64,000 nucleotides of DNA, from assembly GCA_965115835.1 (NCBI GenBank), contig OZ220471.1, forward strand, positions 1,426,001 to 1,490,000. The letters run 5' to 3'. The notes beneath the pieces were generated by a model, which did not search any database, had not been told where the DNA came from, and saw only the letters and a program-made list of their open reading frames with translations. The stretch comes from Foliamicus sp965115835 (GTDB lineage Bacteria; Pseudomonadota; Gammaproteobacteria; Steroidobacterales; Foliamicaceae). Position 1 is the stretch's first letter. Each line of letters opens with the position of its first letter. Both the position numbers and the translations under genes were made by a program. Shown here one piece after another: positions 43,744 through 51,841 of this stretch.

Positions 43744-45240
43744 TCAGTCCAGGGCGTCACCCAGGCGCCTGGCCAGCGCAGCCACATCCGCGGGGTCGGC
43801 CTGACTTACCTCCGGGTAGTCCGTGAAACGCTCGGGAATCTTGATCGTGGCGTCGATGCCCATCTGCTCGGACTGCACCGGCACGCCCTGTGCCGACTTG
43901 GGCGCCGAAGGATCGAGCACGAACGCCTGGCCCGAAGCGTTCATGATGATGTCGGAAACCGGCTGGACGCGGCTCATGATGGCCCACTCCACCGAATCCA
44001 TGTCGTAGGGATTGACGTCCGGTCCCACCACGATGACCAGCTTGGCGGTTTTTCCCCAGCGGCCGGCAGCGCCCCACACGGCATGCAGCACGTACTTGCC
44101 GAATTCCGAGTGCGGCTTGGTGGCGCCGTCCACGCTCAGTTGCACGATATAGGTCATGTTGGGGGTCACCACCACATCCTTGATTTCGGGGATCTTGCGT
44201 CCCAGGTCGCTCAAGACCTCGCCTTCCACCGGCGCCAGGGCCAGATAGTTGTGATCGAAGGGCGGCGCCATCTCCATGGTCGAGTGCCAGATCGGGCCCT
44301 TGCGGGAGGTGATGTGGTTGACCTGCATCAGCGGGAATACTTGCACCTTGTCGTAATAGCCCAGCGGGTTGGAGTGCCAGCCGATCTGCTCCTGTTCGCC
44401 CGCCAGGAACACGCCTTCGAGCACGTACTCGGCGGTCGCGGGAACCTCGATGTCCACCGTGTCGCACCGGACCAGCTTCAGCGGCGCGCCCCGCAGTCCG
44501 CCGGCAAAGTCGTACTCGTCCTGGCCGTACGGCAGCCCGGTGGCCGAAGCCAGGTGCAGGGCGGGATCGCAGTTGCAGGCAATGGCCACTTCCAGTTGCT
44601 TGCCCGCGGCCAGCGCCTTGGCCAGATGCAGGCCGATATGGTTCATGGGCGGGTTCCAGTAGGCGAACACCGCAAGGCAGCGGTCCTGGTTGTGCTGTGA
44701 ATACTCGCCGCCGGCCGGATGCTGCGCGTTCCACAGTTGCGTGTGACGGTACCAACCCACATTGCGCGCGCCGGTTTCCGGATCCTTGGTGATGGCAATA
44801 CCGTTGGTGATGTAGGCTGGCCCTTCCTTGCCGAACCACACGTGCGGCAGGTGCTTGCCCAGCGACACCTCGTCTTCGGGAATCACCACCTCCTTGCACG
44901 GCGCCCCGGAGGCCTCCACCATCACCGGCTTGTGCCATTGGCCCGGGTCCGAGAGGATGCGGGCGAGCTTGCGCTTGGCCTCCAGAGGGTCTTCCTCGCC
45001 GATGCACAAGCCGGTGCGCTCGCGGGTTCCGTAGGGATTGAACGCCACCGGGACGCCCGGCGTGTTGTAGCCGGTCAGGTTTTCCAGGATCAGCGCCCTG
45101 TTGGGGCCGGAGTGCAGCAGCGCCATCAGCGGCTGCAGGTCGGACTGGTTCCGGGCCACGCTCAGGGGCTGCTTGATGCGACGCAGTTCGCCCCGCTCTT
45201 CGAGCAGGTTCAAATAGGCGCGAAAATCCTCGAAAGCCAT
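43744..45240 (-). CDS. UbiD-family prenylated-FMN (de)carboxylase (498 aa)
   Basis: GGGAGG before ATG 45240 fixes the start. The UbiD fold is recognised from FRAYLNLLEERGELRRI, the prFMN/metal-binding NVGWYRHTQLW, the catalytic region EYDFAGGLRGAPLKLV and EVPATAEYVLEGVF, and MGIDATIKIPE near the end. The length equals that of E. coli UbiD, but the sequence between about residues 70 and 200 departs from ubiquinone-type UbiD, so a different aromatic or unsaturated acid is likely. It needs prenylated FMN, made by the UbiX encoded at 53794-54372. It is transcribed toward nadC. Confidence 0.88.
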   Translation of the reverse strand: MAFEDFRAYLNLLEERGELRRIKQPLSVARNQSDLQPLMALLHSGPNRALILENLTGYNTPGVPVAFNPYGTRERTGLCIGEEDPLEAKRKLARILSDPGQWHKPVMVEASGAPCKEVVIPEDEVSLGKHLPHVWFGKEGPAYITNGIAITKDPETGARNVGWYRHTQLWNAQHPAGGEYSQHNQDRCLAVFAYWNPPMNHIGLHLAKALAAGKQLEVAIACNCDPALHLASATGLPYGQDEYDFAGGLRGAPLKLVRCDTVDIEVPATAEYVLEGVFLAGEQEQIGWHSNPLGYYDKVQVFPLMQVNHITSRKGPIWHSTMEMAPPFDHNYLALAPVEGEVLSDLGRKIPEIKDVVVTPNMTYIVQLSVDGATKPHSEFGKYVLHAVWGAAGRWGKTAKLVIVVGPDVNPYDMDSVEWAIMSRVQPVSDIIMNASGQAFVLDPSAPKSAQGVPVQSEQMGIDATIKIPERFTDYPEVSQADPADVAALARRLGDALD

Positions 45241-45397
45241 ACATTCCTCCCATGGGCGCTTGGAGCCAACAGGCAGCCTGACGCCACCTGTTCGCGAAAA
45301 CCGATTTTAAGGCCTCCCTGGGAGGCGAGGGTCCTTTCCTGTCGAATCGCTTCTGGTCAATGAACAGCGAACCCCTTTTGCGGCTGTTGTCAGGTTG

Positions 45398-45646
45398 TCA
45401 GGACTGCTTGCCCCGTACGGCCTCACGCCTTGCCGCCGCCGCAATCTCGCGCAGACAGTTCCTCATGTCGATGAGAAGCGCAAGTATGCCGCACACTAGA
45501 ACGGCCAGAATCAGCCCCGCAAACAGGCCCACAATGAATCCCTCGGCCCCTGCGAAGCTCATGCCCAGTATCGGCGAACCCAAAATCAGCGCCCATGCAA
45601 CAAACACATTGATCGTGGCGGTGGCGCTTGCAAGAAACTTGTTCAT
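45398..45646 (-). CDS. Small two-helix membrane protein (82 aa)
   Basis: ATG 45646 is preceded by GGGGGGAAAA. Two hydrophobic helices are seen (TINVFVAWALILGSPILGMSF and GFIVGLFAGLILAVLVCGILALLI), then a basic cytoplasmic tail ending RREAVRGKQS. No family is recognised. It stands alone between the UbiD-family gene and the methyltransferase remnant. An inner-membrane location with both termini inside follows from the charges. Confidence 0.75.
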   Translation of the reverse strand: MNKFLASATATINVFVAWALILGSPILGMSFAGAEGFIVGLFAGLILAVLVCGILALLIDMRNCLREIAAAARREAVRGKQS

Positions 45647-45827
45647 GATTTTCCCCCCAAATTTGTCCGAGCCTGAAACCATCCTACCCGATTCCGCTTT
45701 CCGCCAACATGGTTGAGGCGCCGGTTTCCCTTGTGCTATCACACTCTCCGGGCGGCACACTGTGCGCCCTGCGCCGGGAGGTCGCGCCACGGGTCGAGAT
45801 ATTCGCCGGATTGCCGGTTGGGAGAGG

Positions 45828-45970
45828 CCGAAAGAACTCGGTAATATTCGAGCCGTCAGGCTTGCGCATCTTGTGGATGCGCCAGCAAAACCAGGAACTG
45901 ACAGGCAACTCGATCTCTTCGACTTCGAGACGAAATCTCATTCGAGATGACGTTACGATTGGCATGATGA
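45828..45970 (+). pseudogene. Remnant of a DNA methyltransferase 3' end
   Basis: The plus-strand frame encodes PKELGNIRAVRLAHLVDAP, then AKPGTDRQLDLF and a stop at 45950. It matches the last ~40 residues of the methyltransferase at 51842-53443 (PKELGNVRAARLARLVGAP... DRQPDLF). At DNA level the similarity continues about 20 bases past both stop codons (gacgttacgattggcatgat against gacgttacggttggcgtgat). It has no start or N-terminal domains. The 377-base gap before the MFS gene holds nothing else. Confidence 0.8.
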
Positions 45971-46023
45971 TCGTTTCCGGGGCCGGGGATTGCTTGCGGC
46001 GCCGGCGAGGGACAGGGACATCC

Positions 46024-47424
46024 GTGAACAGGAACACGCTTCCGATACAGGACAATCCGTTCCGGACACCGGCCTTCCGGCGCCTGTTCGCGGCCCAGGT
46101 CATCGCGCTGGCAGGCACGGGCTTCACCACCGTGGGCCTGCAATTGCTCGCCTTCCGCATGACCGACGGCGCGGCCGCGCCGGTGCTGGCCACCGCGCTG
46201 TCCATCAAGATCGCCGCCTATGTCCTCCTGGCGCCCATCTGCGGCGGTCTGGCCCACCGGGCGTCGCGCAAATCCATCCTGACGAGCTGCGACATACTAC
46301 GCGCCGGGCTGGTGCTTGGACTCTCCCTGGTCACACAGAAGTGGCAAATCTACGTGCTGATCTTCGCGGTGCAGGCCCTGTCGGCAGCCTTCAAGCCGGT
46401 TTTCCAGGCGGTCATCCCCACCGTTCTCCCGAACCCCGCCGCCTACACGCGCGCGCTTTCGTACACACGTCTGGCGTACGATCTGGAAAATGTGGGCAGC
46501 ATGCTGCTGGCCATGGTCCTGATGGCGGCCGGCGGTGACTTCAAGTTGCTGTTCGAACTCAATTCGGCCGCCTTCCTGATTTCCGCGCTGCTGATCATCG
46601 CCACCCGCCTGCCGGCCATCGCGCCGGTCGAGCGCGCCGGCGGCATCCGGGACGAAATCACATTCGGCGTGCGCGCATATCTGGCCACGCCGAGGCTGCG
46701 CAGCCTGCTGGTGATGTATTTCTCCGCGGCCATGGTCAGCAGCGTGGTGCTGGTGAACAATGTCGATTACGTACGTGCCGAACTGGGCGGCGAGAACTGG
46801 ATGGTGGCCGTCACGATGGCGGCTTACGGCGCCGGCTCGATGATCGCCGCGCTCACCACACCGCCAATCCTGCGACGCACGGGAAGCCGTGTGCTCATCA
46901 CCGGTGGCGCACTGCTGGCCGGCGCGGCTGCCCTGTTCCTGATCGGGGCGCCCGGCCTCGCAGCGCTGGTGGCGCTGTGGGTGCTCATGGGCATGGGCGG
47001 ATCGTGGGTCTATACGCCGGGGGGGCGGGTGGTCAACCGCTCCGCGAGCGCCGCGGACCTGCCCGCCTACTTCTCCGCGCACTTCTCGCTGTCGCATACC
47101 GCCTGGCTCGCCGGCTACCCGCTGGCGGGCGGGCTGGGCGCGACGCTCGGACTGCCGGCCGCCGGCCTGCTGCTGGGCCTGGCCAGCATCGTGCTGGCGC
47201 TGATCGGAGCAAGGTTATGGCCGGGCGAGGAGCCGGCCGAAATCATGCATGAGCACAAGGCGCTGGAGCACACCCACCAGCACTTCCACGACCGGCACCA
47301 CCAGCACGCCCACGAAGGCGGAGAAGGCCCCGAGCCCCACAGTCATCCGCACCGGCACGAGCACCTGCGGCACTCGCACAACTACGTGATCGATCTGCAC
47401 CACCCGCGCTGGCCGGACGCCTGA
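46024..47424 (+). CDS. MFS exporter with histidine-rich C-terminal tail, NreB-like (466 aa)
   Basis: Start GTG 46024 with AGGGAC upstream. About twelve membrane segments of the EntS/NreB-type MFS branch (FRRLFAAQVIALAGTGFTTVGLQLLAF at the N-terminus, in two blocks; AHRASRKS after TM2). After the last helix comes a cytosolic tail of about 60 residues with 19 histidines (HTHQHFHDRHHQHAHEG, PHSHPHRHEHLRHSH). NreB-type nickel exporters have such tails, so nickel or cobalt efflux is the best inference. No metal-responsive regulator is adjacent. Confidence 0.85.
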   Translation: MNRNTLPIQDNPFRTPAFRRLFAAQVIALAGTGFTTVGLQLLAFRMTDGAAAPVLATALSIKIAAYVLLAPICGGLAHRASRKSILTSCDILRAGLVLGLSLVTQKWQIYVLIFAVQALSAAFKPVFQAVIPTVLPNPAAYTRALSYTRLAYDLENVGSMLLAMVLMAAGGDFKLLFELNSAAFLISALLIIATRLPAIAPVERAGGIRDEITFGVRAYLATPRLRSLLVMYFSAAMVSSVVLVNNVDYVRAELGGENWMVAVTMAAYGAGSMIAALTTPPILRRTGSRVLITGGALLAGAAALFLIGAPGLAALVALWVLMGMGGSWVYTPGGRVVNRSASAADLPAYFSAHFSLSHTAWLAGYPLAGGLGATLGLPAAGLLLGLASIVLALIGARLWPGEEPAEIMHEHKALEHTHQHFHDRHHQHAHEGGEGPEPHSHPHRHEHLRHSHNYVIDLHHPRWPDA

Positions 47425-47430
47425 CGGCGA

Positions 47431-48456
47431 TCAGCCGGCGCTGCGGCCGGATGTCTTCAACGCCGCTTTCGCAAGACCCTGGCGTTGGAGGCGGGAAACA
47501 GCAGCGCGGTAGCCTGATTCGAGTTCCGCCACCAATTCAGCCGTGGATTGCACGCGCTCGACCGAGCCCACGCCCTGCCCCGCCGACCAGATGTCCCGCC
47601 ACGCGCGCGAGCGTTTCTCCTCGCTGTCGAACCGGATGCGGGGATTGGCCCGGTCCAGCTCGGCGGGACTGATGCCTGCCCGCTCCACGCTGGCCTTCAG
47701 GTAATGGGCCGGAACGCCGGTGAAGTGCGGCGTCAGCACCAGATCGTCAACGCCGCTGTCAACCAGCATCTGCCTGTAGCCATCCGAAGCAAGGCTCTCG
47801 CTCACTGCAATGAAACGGGTGCCCATATAGGCAAGGTCCGCCCCCATGGCGATGGCCGCCGCCACATCCGCTCCCGAAGAAATGCCGCCGGCCAGCACGA
47901 TGGGGCCGTCGAAGAACTTCCGGACCTCGGCCAGAAACGCAAACGGCGTGATCATGCCGGTGTGCCCGCCGGCGCCGGCCGCCACCAGAACCAGCCCGTC
48001 CGCGCCGGCATCGGCGGCCTTGCGGGCGTAGAACAAGCTGTTGACGTCGCAAAACAGCAACCCCGAGTAGGAATGAACCTCCTCGCGCACCCGTCCGGGA
48101 GCGCCCAGCGAACTGATGACCACGGGCGCCCGGTACTGCACCGTGAGCCTGAGATCGTCCGCCAACCGCTTGTTGCTGCGATGCACGATGAGATTGACAG
48201 CCCAGGGCGCAATCTGGCCAGGCCGCTTTTTCTCGTCATCCGCCAGAGTGGATGAAATACGCTGCAACCATTGCTCCAGGGTCGCCAGAGTCCGGGCGTT
48301 CAGTGAGGGAAACGCGCCGATCACGCCTTGCCGGCAGGCCTCGATCACGAGCTCCGGGCCGGACACCAGGAACATGGGCGCGGCGAACAACGGCAATCGC
48401 AGCCGGGACTTCAACTGCGCAAGCCGCACACCGCCATCGGGGACACTTGCCGCCAT
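47431..48456 (-). CDS. Nitronate monooxygenase family protein (341 aa)
   Basis: TIM-barrel FMN family of 2-nitropropane dioxygenases. Seen are LPLFAAPMFLVSGPELV at the N-terminus, NLIVHRSNKR, VLVAAGAGGHTGMITPFAFLAEV (FMN phosphate and catalytic-His segment), VLAGGISSGADVAAAIAMGADLAYMGTRFIA. Members oxidise nitronates or act as enoyl reductases. ATG 48456 is chosen; the open frame begins at 48516. It follows the SDR gene by 19 bases on the same strand, so the two probably serve one catabolic or detoxifying route. Its stop lies 6 bases from the stop of the converging MFS gene. Confidence 0.87.
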   Translation of the reverse strand: MAASVPDGGVRLAQLKSRLRLPLFAAPMFLVSGPELVIEACRQGVIGAFPSLNARTLATLEQWLQRISSTLADDEKKRPGQIAPWAVNLIVHRSNKRLADDLRLTVQYRAPVVISSLGAPGRVREEVHSYSGLLFCDVNSLFYARKAADAGADGLVLVAAGAGGHTGMITPFAFLAEVRKFFDGPIVLAGGISSGADVAAAIAMGADLAYMGTRFIAVSESLASDGYRQMLVDSGVDDLVLTPHFTGVPAHYLKASVERAGISPAELDRANPRIRFDSEEKRSRAWRDIWSAGQGVGSVERVQSTAELVAELESGYRAAVSRLQRQGLAKAALKTSGRSAG

Positions 48457-48475
48457 GGGCGCCGAAGGATCGAGG

Positions 48476-49270
48476 CTATTCCGGCTTCCCTGTGGACAGG
48501 GGCGGCAGCGTGCCAAGATGAGCGCCGCTGTCGGCGATCAGGGTCTCGCCGGTAATGAGCGGGGCGCCCTCGAGGAACCACACCATCACCTGTGCTACCT
48601 GATCCGGCCCGGCGACCTCCCCGAGCGGCGCCAGCCCGCCGGCGACTTTCAGCATGTTCTCGTAGGCCTCATCGCCCATTCCGCCCTTGAGCCAGCGGGT
48701 CTTTATCATGCCGGGAGCAACGGTATTGATGCGAATCTCCGGCGCCAGCACATGCGCCAGCGACTTGGTCATCACATTGAGCGCCGCCTTGGAGGCTGCG
48801 TACGGGATGGATGAGGCAATTCCCGTCACGCCGCCGATCGACGAGTTGTTGACCACCGCCCCGCAACCCCCGGCGCGCATGTGCGGCTCCACGGCGCGGA
48901 TCATCTGGTAGGCGCCCACCACGTTGACCGCGTAGATGTCGAGGAAGTCCTGCTTGCTGACGCCGTGGAGGTTGGCGAAGGGATTGAAACGGGTCCGCCC
49001 GGCGTTGTTGACCAGATAGTCGATTCGCCCCCAGGCCTTCATCGCTGCAAACGCCAGCGCCCGGCAATCTCCGTCTTCGGACACATCGCCCCGCACCACC
49101 CGAGTCTCCGCTCCGGCCGCCTCGCAGCGTTGCGCGGTCTCCAGCGCTTCCTTCTCGCTGCGGGTGTAATTGACAACCACGTTACAGCCGCGCGCGGCCA
49201 GCATCTCGGCGGTGGCTGCCCCAACGCCGGTCGCCGAGCCGGTCACGATGGCGGTCTTGCGTTCATGCAT
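48476..49270 (-). CDS. Short-chain dehydrogenase/reductase (264 aa)
   Basis: Classical SDR: TGSATGVGAATAEML nucleotide loop, GDVSEDGD, NNAG, catalytic Ser in NNSSIGG and Tyr-x-x-x-Lys in PYAASKAA, followed by NTVAPGMIKTRW. An NAD(P)-dependent alcohol or ketone oxidoreductase of unknown substrate in the cytosol. Asn-Tyr-Thr-Arg after the second strand (NYTRSE) suggests NADP(H) preference. It is upstream of and co-transcribed with the nitronate monooxygenase-like gene, and divergent from the SnoaL-like gene. Confidence 0.9.
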   Translation of the reverse strand: MHERKTAIVTGSATGVGAATAEMLAARGCNVVVNYTRSEKEALETAQRCEAAGAETRVVRGDVSEDGDCRALAFAAMKAWGRIDYLVNNAGRTRFNPFANLHGVSKQDFLDIYAVNVVGAYQMIRAVEPHMRAGGCGAVVNNSSIGGVTGIASSIPYAASKAALNVMTKSLAHVLAPEIRINTVAPGMIKTRWLKGGMGDEAYENMLKVAGGLAPLGEVAGPDQVAQVMVWFLEGAPLITGETLIADSGAHLGTLPPLSTGKPE

Positions 49271-49345
49271 GGCGCGCCATTCTACTCCGCGCCCGGCGTC
49301 CGGGGTAAAGTGGGTACCGACGCATCAACACATGGAGGCATCGTC

Positions 49346-49828
49346 ATGTCCGCTCCAACCGACCGAGAAATGCCGGCATGGGTGAAACGGCCCCTCTCCG
49401 ATATGCCCGTTCTGGGGCCTGCGGAGTCGCTCGACGGAGTGCAACGGGAACTGCAGGAACTGCTGGACCGCTATTCCAGGGGACTTGAAAGCGGGTCGCT
49501 CGCGGAAATCCGGGCCTGCATGCGCACCGACGAGGAATTCCTGATTGTCGAATCGAGTTTTCCGAACTACGGTTGGGAGGACTACTACAAGAACCACCTC
49601 AGCCTGGAACTGGGCGCGCTGGAAGATGTCCGCTACAAGGCCGAGCTGGTGCATGCGCACGGGACGGACAATCTGTCCTATGGCGTTTTCGTCTTCCAGG
49701 CGTCCGGCGCCCGCGACGGAAAGCGTCGCAGCATGGAGGGAATGGGCACGCTGGTGGCCGAGCGCATCGACGGCGAGTGGCGGATCCGTCACTGGACCAC
49801 CTGCGCGCGACACCCGCCCAGCCGCTAG
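49346..49828 (+). CDS. SnoaL/NTF2-like protein (160 aa)
   Basis: ATG 49346 with GGAGG seven bases upstream. The pattern LDRYSRGLESGSLAEIRACM, FPNYGWEDYYKNHLSLEL and the final strand GEWRIRHWTTCARH is that of the NTF2-like cone fold, here resembling DUF4440/SnoaL proteins. These can be enzymes (isomerase, cyclase) or ligand binders. The 75-base divergent gap with the SDR gene suggests joint regulation. It marks the last ordinary gene before the restriction island. Confidence 0.72.
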   Translation: MSAPTDREMPAWVKRPLSDMPVLGPAESLDGVQRELQELLDRYSRGLESGSLAEIRACMRTDEEFLIVESSFPNYGWEDYYKNHLSLELGALEDVRYKAELVHAHGTDNLSYGVFVFQASGARDGKRRSMEGMGTLVAERIDGEWRIRHWTTCARHPPSR

Positions 49829-49888
49829 GAGCCTGCGCCGCAGGAACGCAATGCGATAATTCCCATATAGGGAAATGGAGGTTTCGAG

Positions 49889-50213
49889 ATGCTGGCGATG
49901 TTTCGCCCGTATTGCCCGGATCAGGGTTTGTTGCTTCCTCCGATAGGTAAGGCTGCCGGAGGGTCATTTGGCGCACCATGTCAGTGACTTGGTGGGCGAT
50001 CTGGACTTGAGTGTGTTCTACGCACCGTATGAAGGCGACGGGCGCCGCAAGTCGCCGTATGAGCCGAGGATGATGATGAAGGTGCTGATCTACGGGTATG
50101 CGACGGGTGTGTTTTCCTCGCGCGGTTTGGCGCGCAAGCTGGAGGAAGATGCGGCGTTTCGGGTATTGGCGGCGGGGAACTTTCCGAACCACCGGGCGAC
50201 TCGCCAAGCCTCA
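49889..50213 (+). pseudogene. Transposase remnant, IS1182-like (frameshifted and truncated)
   Basis: ATG 49889 behind ATGGAGG opens LAMFRPYCPDQGLLLPP. A frameshift near 49945 must be bridged to continue LPEGHLAHHVSDLVGDLDLSVFYAPYEGDGR, PYEPRMMMKVLIYGYATGVFSSRGLARKLEED and FRVLAAGNFPNHR, the start of an IS1182-type (DUF772) transposase. Homology stops at about 50213, before the catalytic DDE part. No terminal inverted repeats could be paired. It lies directly upstream of the BglII-like methyltransferase gene. Confidence 0.82.
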
Positions 50214-50261
50214 CCTCATCGTTGGAGCGCAAGTTCCTGGAATTGACACACGCAATAACGC

Positions 50262-51188
50262 ATGGCGGCGGATCAACAGATGGAAAAACCGTTTGGCAGT
50301 TTGGATGGTCTTCGGAACAAGGGGAAGGCGATCAAGGGATCCCGGCCATACCGCATGAATAAACAGGGCAATGTGGTTTGTTCGGACAACATTCGATTCA
50401 TGAGAAGTTTGCCCGATGCGATGTTCAAGCTGATTGTCACGTCACCCCCTTACAACCTCGGAAAATCCTACGAGGACAGGTCCGGACTTGATGAATATCT
50501 CGCCATGCAGGAACGCGTCATAGGAGAATGTGTGCGATTGCTGCATAGCCGGGGCTCCATTTGTTGGCAAGTCGGCAACTATGTGGAAAATGGAGAGATT
50601 GTGCCAATTGACACACTCCTTTACCCACTATTTCGAGATCGGGGGCTCAAGCTGCGCAACCGGATTGTCTGGCATTTCGGTCACGGGCTTCATTGCAAGA
50701 ATCGGCTTTCAGGTCGATACGAAACAATCAACTGGTGGACAAGGGGAGACGATTACACCTGGAATCTCGATCCTATAAGGATCCCGTCAAAATATCCCAA
50801 CAAGAAGCATTTCAAGGGACCTAACGCAGGAAAATTGTCAGGCAACCCCAAGGGGAAGAACCCGAGCGATGTCTGGGAGTTTCCAAACGTCAAGAGCAAT
50901 CACCCGGAAAAGACAATCCATCCCTGCCAGTTTCCTGTCGAATTGGTGGAGCGCTTGGTGCTGTCACTGACCGATGAAGGAGATTGCGTGTTTGATCCTT
51001 ACGTGGGCGTGGGATCGTCAGTGATCGCGGCAATTATGCATAACCGCAATGGTTATGGTTGCGATGTGATCCAGGAATATGTCGATATCGCCCAGTCTCG
51101 TCTCGACGCGCTGCAAGCGGGTACGCTCCGCACTCGTCCAATGGGCAAGCCGATTTATAACCCCAACTTGCCGAATGGTGGCCATTAG
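50262..51188 (+). CDS. Type II DNA methyltransferase, beta class (partner of BglII-like endonuclease)
   Basis: 308 residues. Motif IV TSPPYNLGK comes first (near residue 66), and motif I FDPYVGVGSS with the AdoMet pocket near the C-terminus, the order of beta-class enzymes. SPPY suits N4-cytosine or N6-adenine methylation. Base composition is visibly more AT-rich than the surroundings, a sign of transfer. The stop TAG shares its last base with the GTG of the endonuclease gene. It presumably protects the site cut by that endonuclease. Confidence 0.88.
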   Translation: MAADQQMEKPFGSLDGLRNKGKAIKGSRPYRMNKQGNVVCSDNIRFMRSLPDAMFKLIVTSPPYNLGKSYEDRSGLDEYLAMQERVIGECVRLLHSRGSICWQVGNYVENGEIVPIDTLLYPLFRDRGLKLRNRIVWHFGHGLHCKNRLSGRYETINWWTRGDDYTWNLDPIRIPSKYPNKKHFKGPNAGKLSGNPKGKNPSDVWEFPNVKSNHPEKTIHPCQFPVELVERLVLSLTDEGDCVFDPYVGVGSSVIAAIMHNRNGYGCDVIQEYVDIAQSRLDALQAGTLRTRPMGKPIYNPNLPNGGH

Positions 51189-51800
51189 TGCAGATCGGCG
51201 CGAAATATTCTCATCTCAACGGCGAAGAATACTTGCTTGTCCACAAGCCCGAGTTGTGGCAGGAAGTTCAGAGCGTGATCTCGGATGTTGATGCAACTGC
51301 GTGCAAGACCAAGGTTTCGAGGGAAAAAACGATGTCCGGGCGGATTCTGTACTCGCCTGCTGACATGAATGCAGCATTCAAGAGGGGGCTTGAGGCAATC
51401 GGCTGGAAGGAGCGCCGAAATACCTTTTGGGTCACTGACGACGAAAAACTGTTACGGGTCATATATGGACTCTCTCCGGAAGCGCAGAAGCTGGCGATAC
51501 AAGACGCAGGGCATGATCCGATCATGTCGTATAACCAAACTGACTTTGTGAAGAAGCGTGTAGCCGTCGAAGTTCAGTTTGGCAAGTACGCGTTTGTAGC
51601 GCATGACCTGTTTGTCAAACACTTGAGCTTTTATGTTTCGAACATCATTGATGTAGGGATCGAAATACTTCCGATGAAAGCATTGGAAAAGGAAATGTCG
51701 AGTGGCGTGCCATATTACGAACGTGATTTGTTGAACGTGCTGAGGCAGGGGGCGAGGCATCCCTGCGGTGCCGCTCGTTTTGGTTGGAGTTCTGCCATGA
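51188..51800 (+). pseudogene. BglII/BstYI-like restriction endonuclease, frameshifted near its 3' end
   Basis: The protein begins MQIGAKYSHLNGEEYLL and carries Asp119, Glu128 and Gln130 in TDFVKKRVAVEVQ, the same D-x8-E-x-Q spacing as the BglII active site (Asp84, Glu93, Gln95). After VLRQ the frame is lost at a run of five G (51748-51752). Removing one G restores GRGIPAVPLVLVGVLP and a TGA at 51798-51800, giving about 203 residues, a normal length. Unshifted, the frame runs on antisense over the next gene to 52309. Either the gene is mutated or the run is a sequencing error or slippage site. Confidence 0.8.
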
Positions 51801-51841
51801 ATAACAATGCTGGCAAAAAGGGCATCACGCCAACCGTAACG

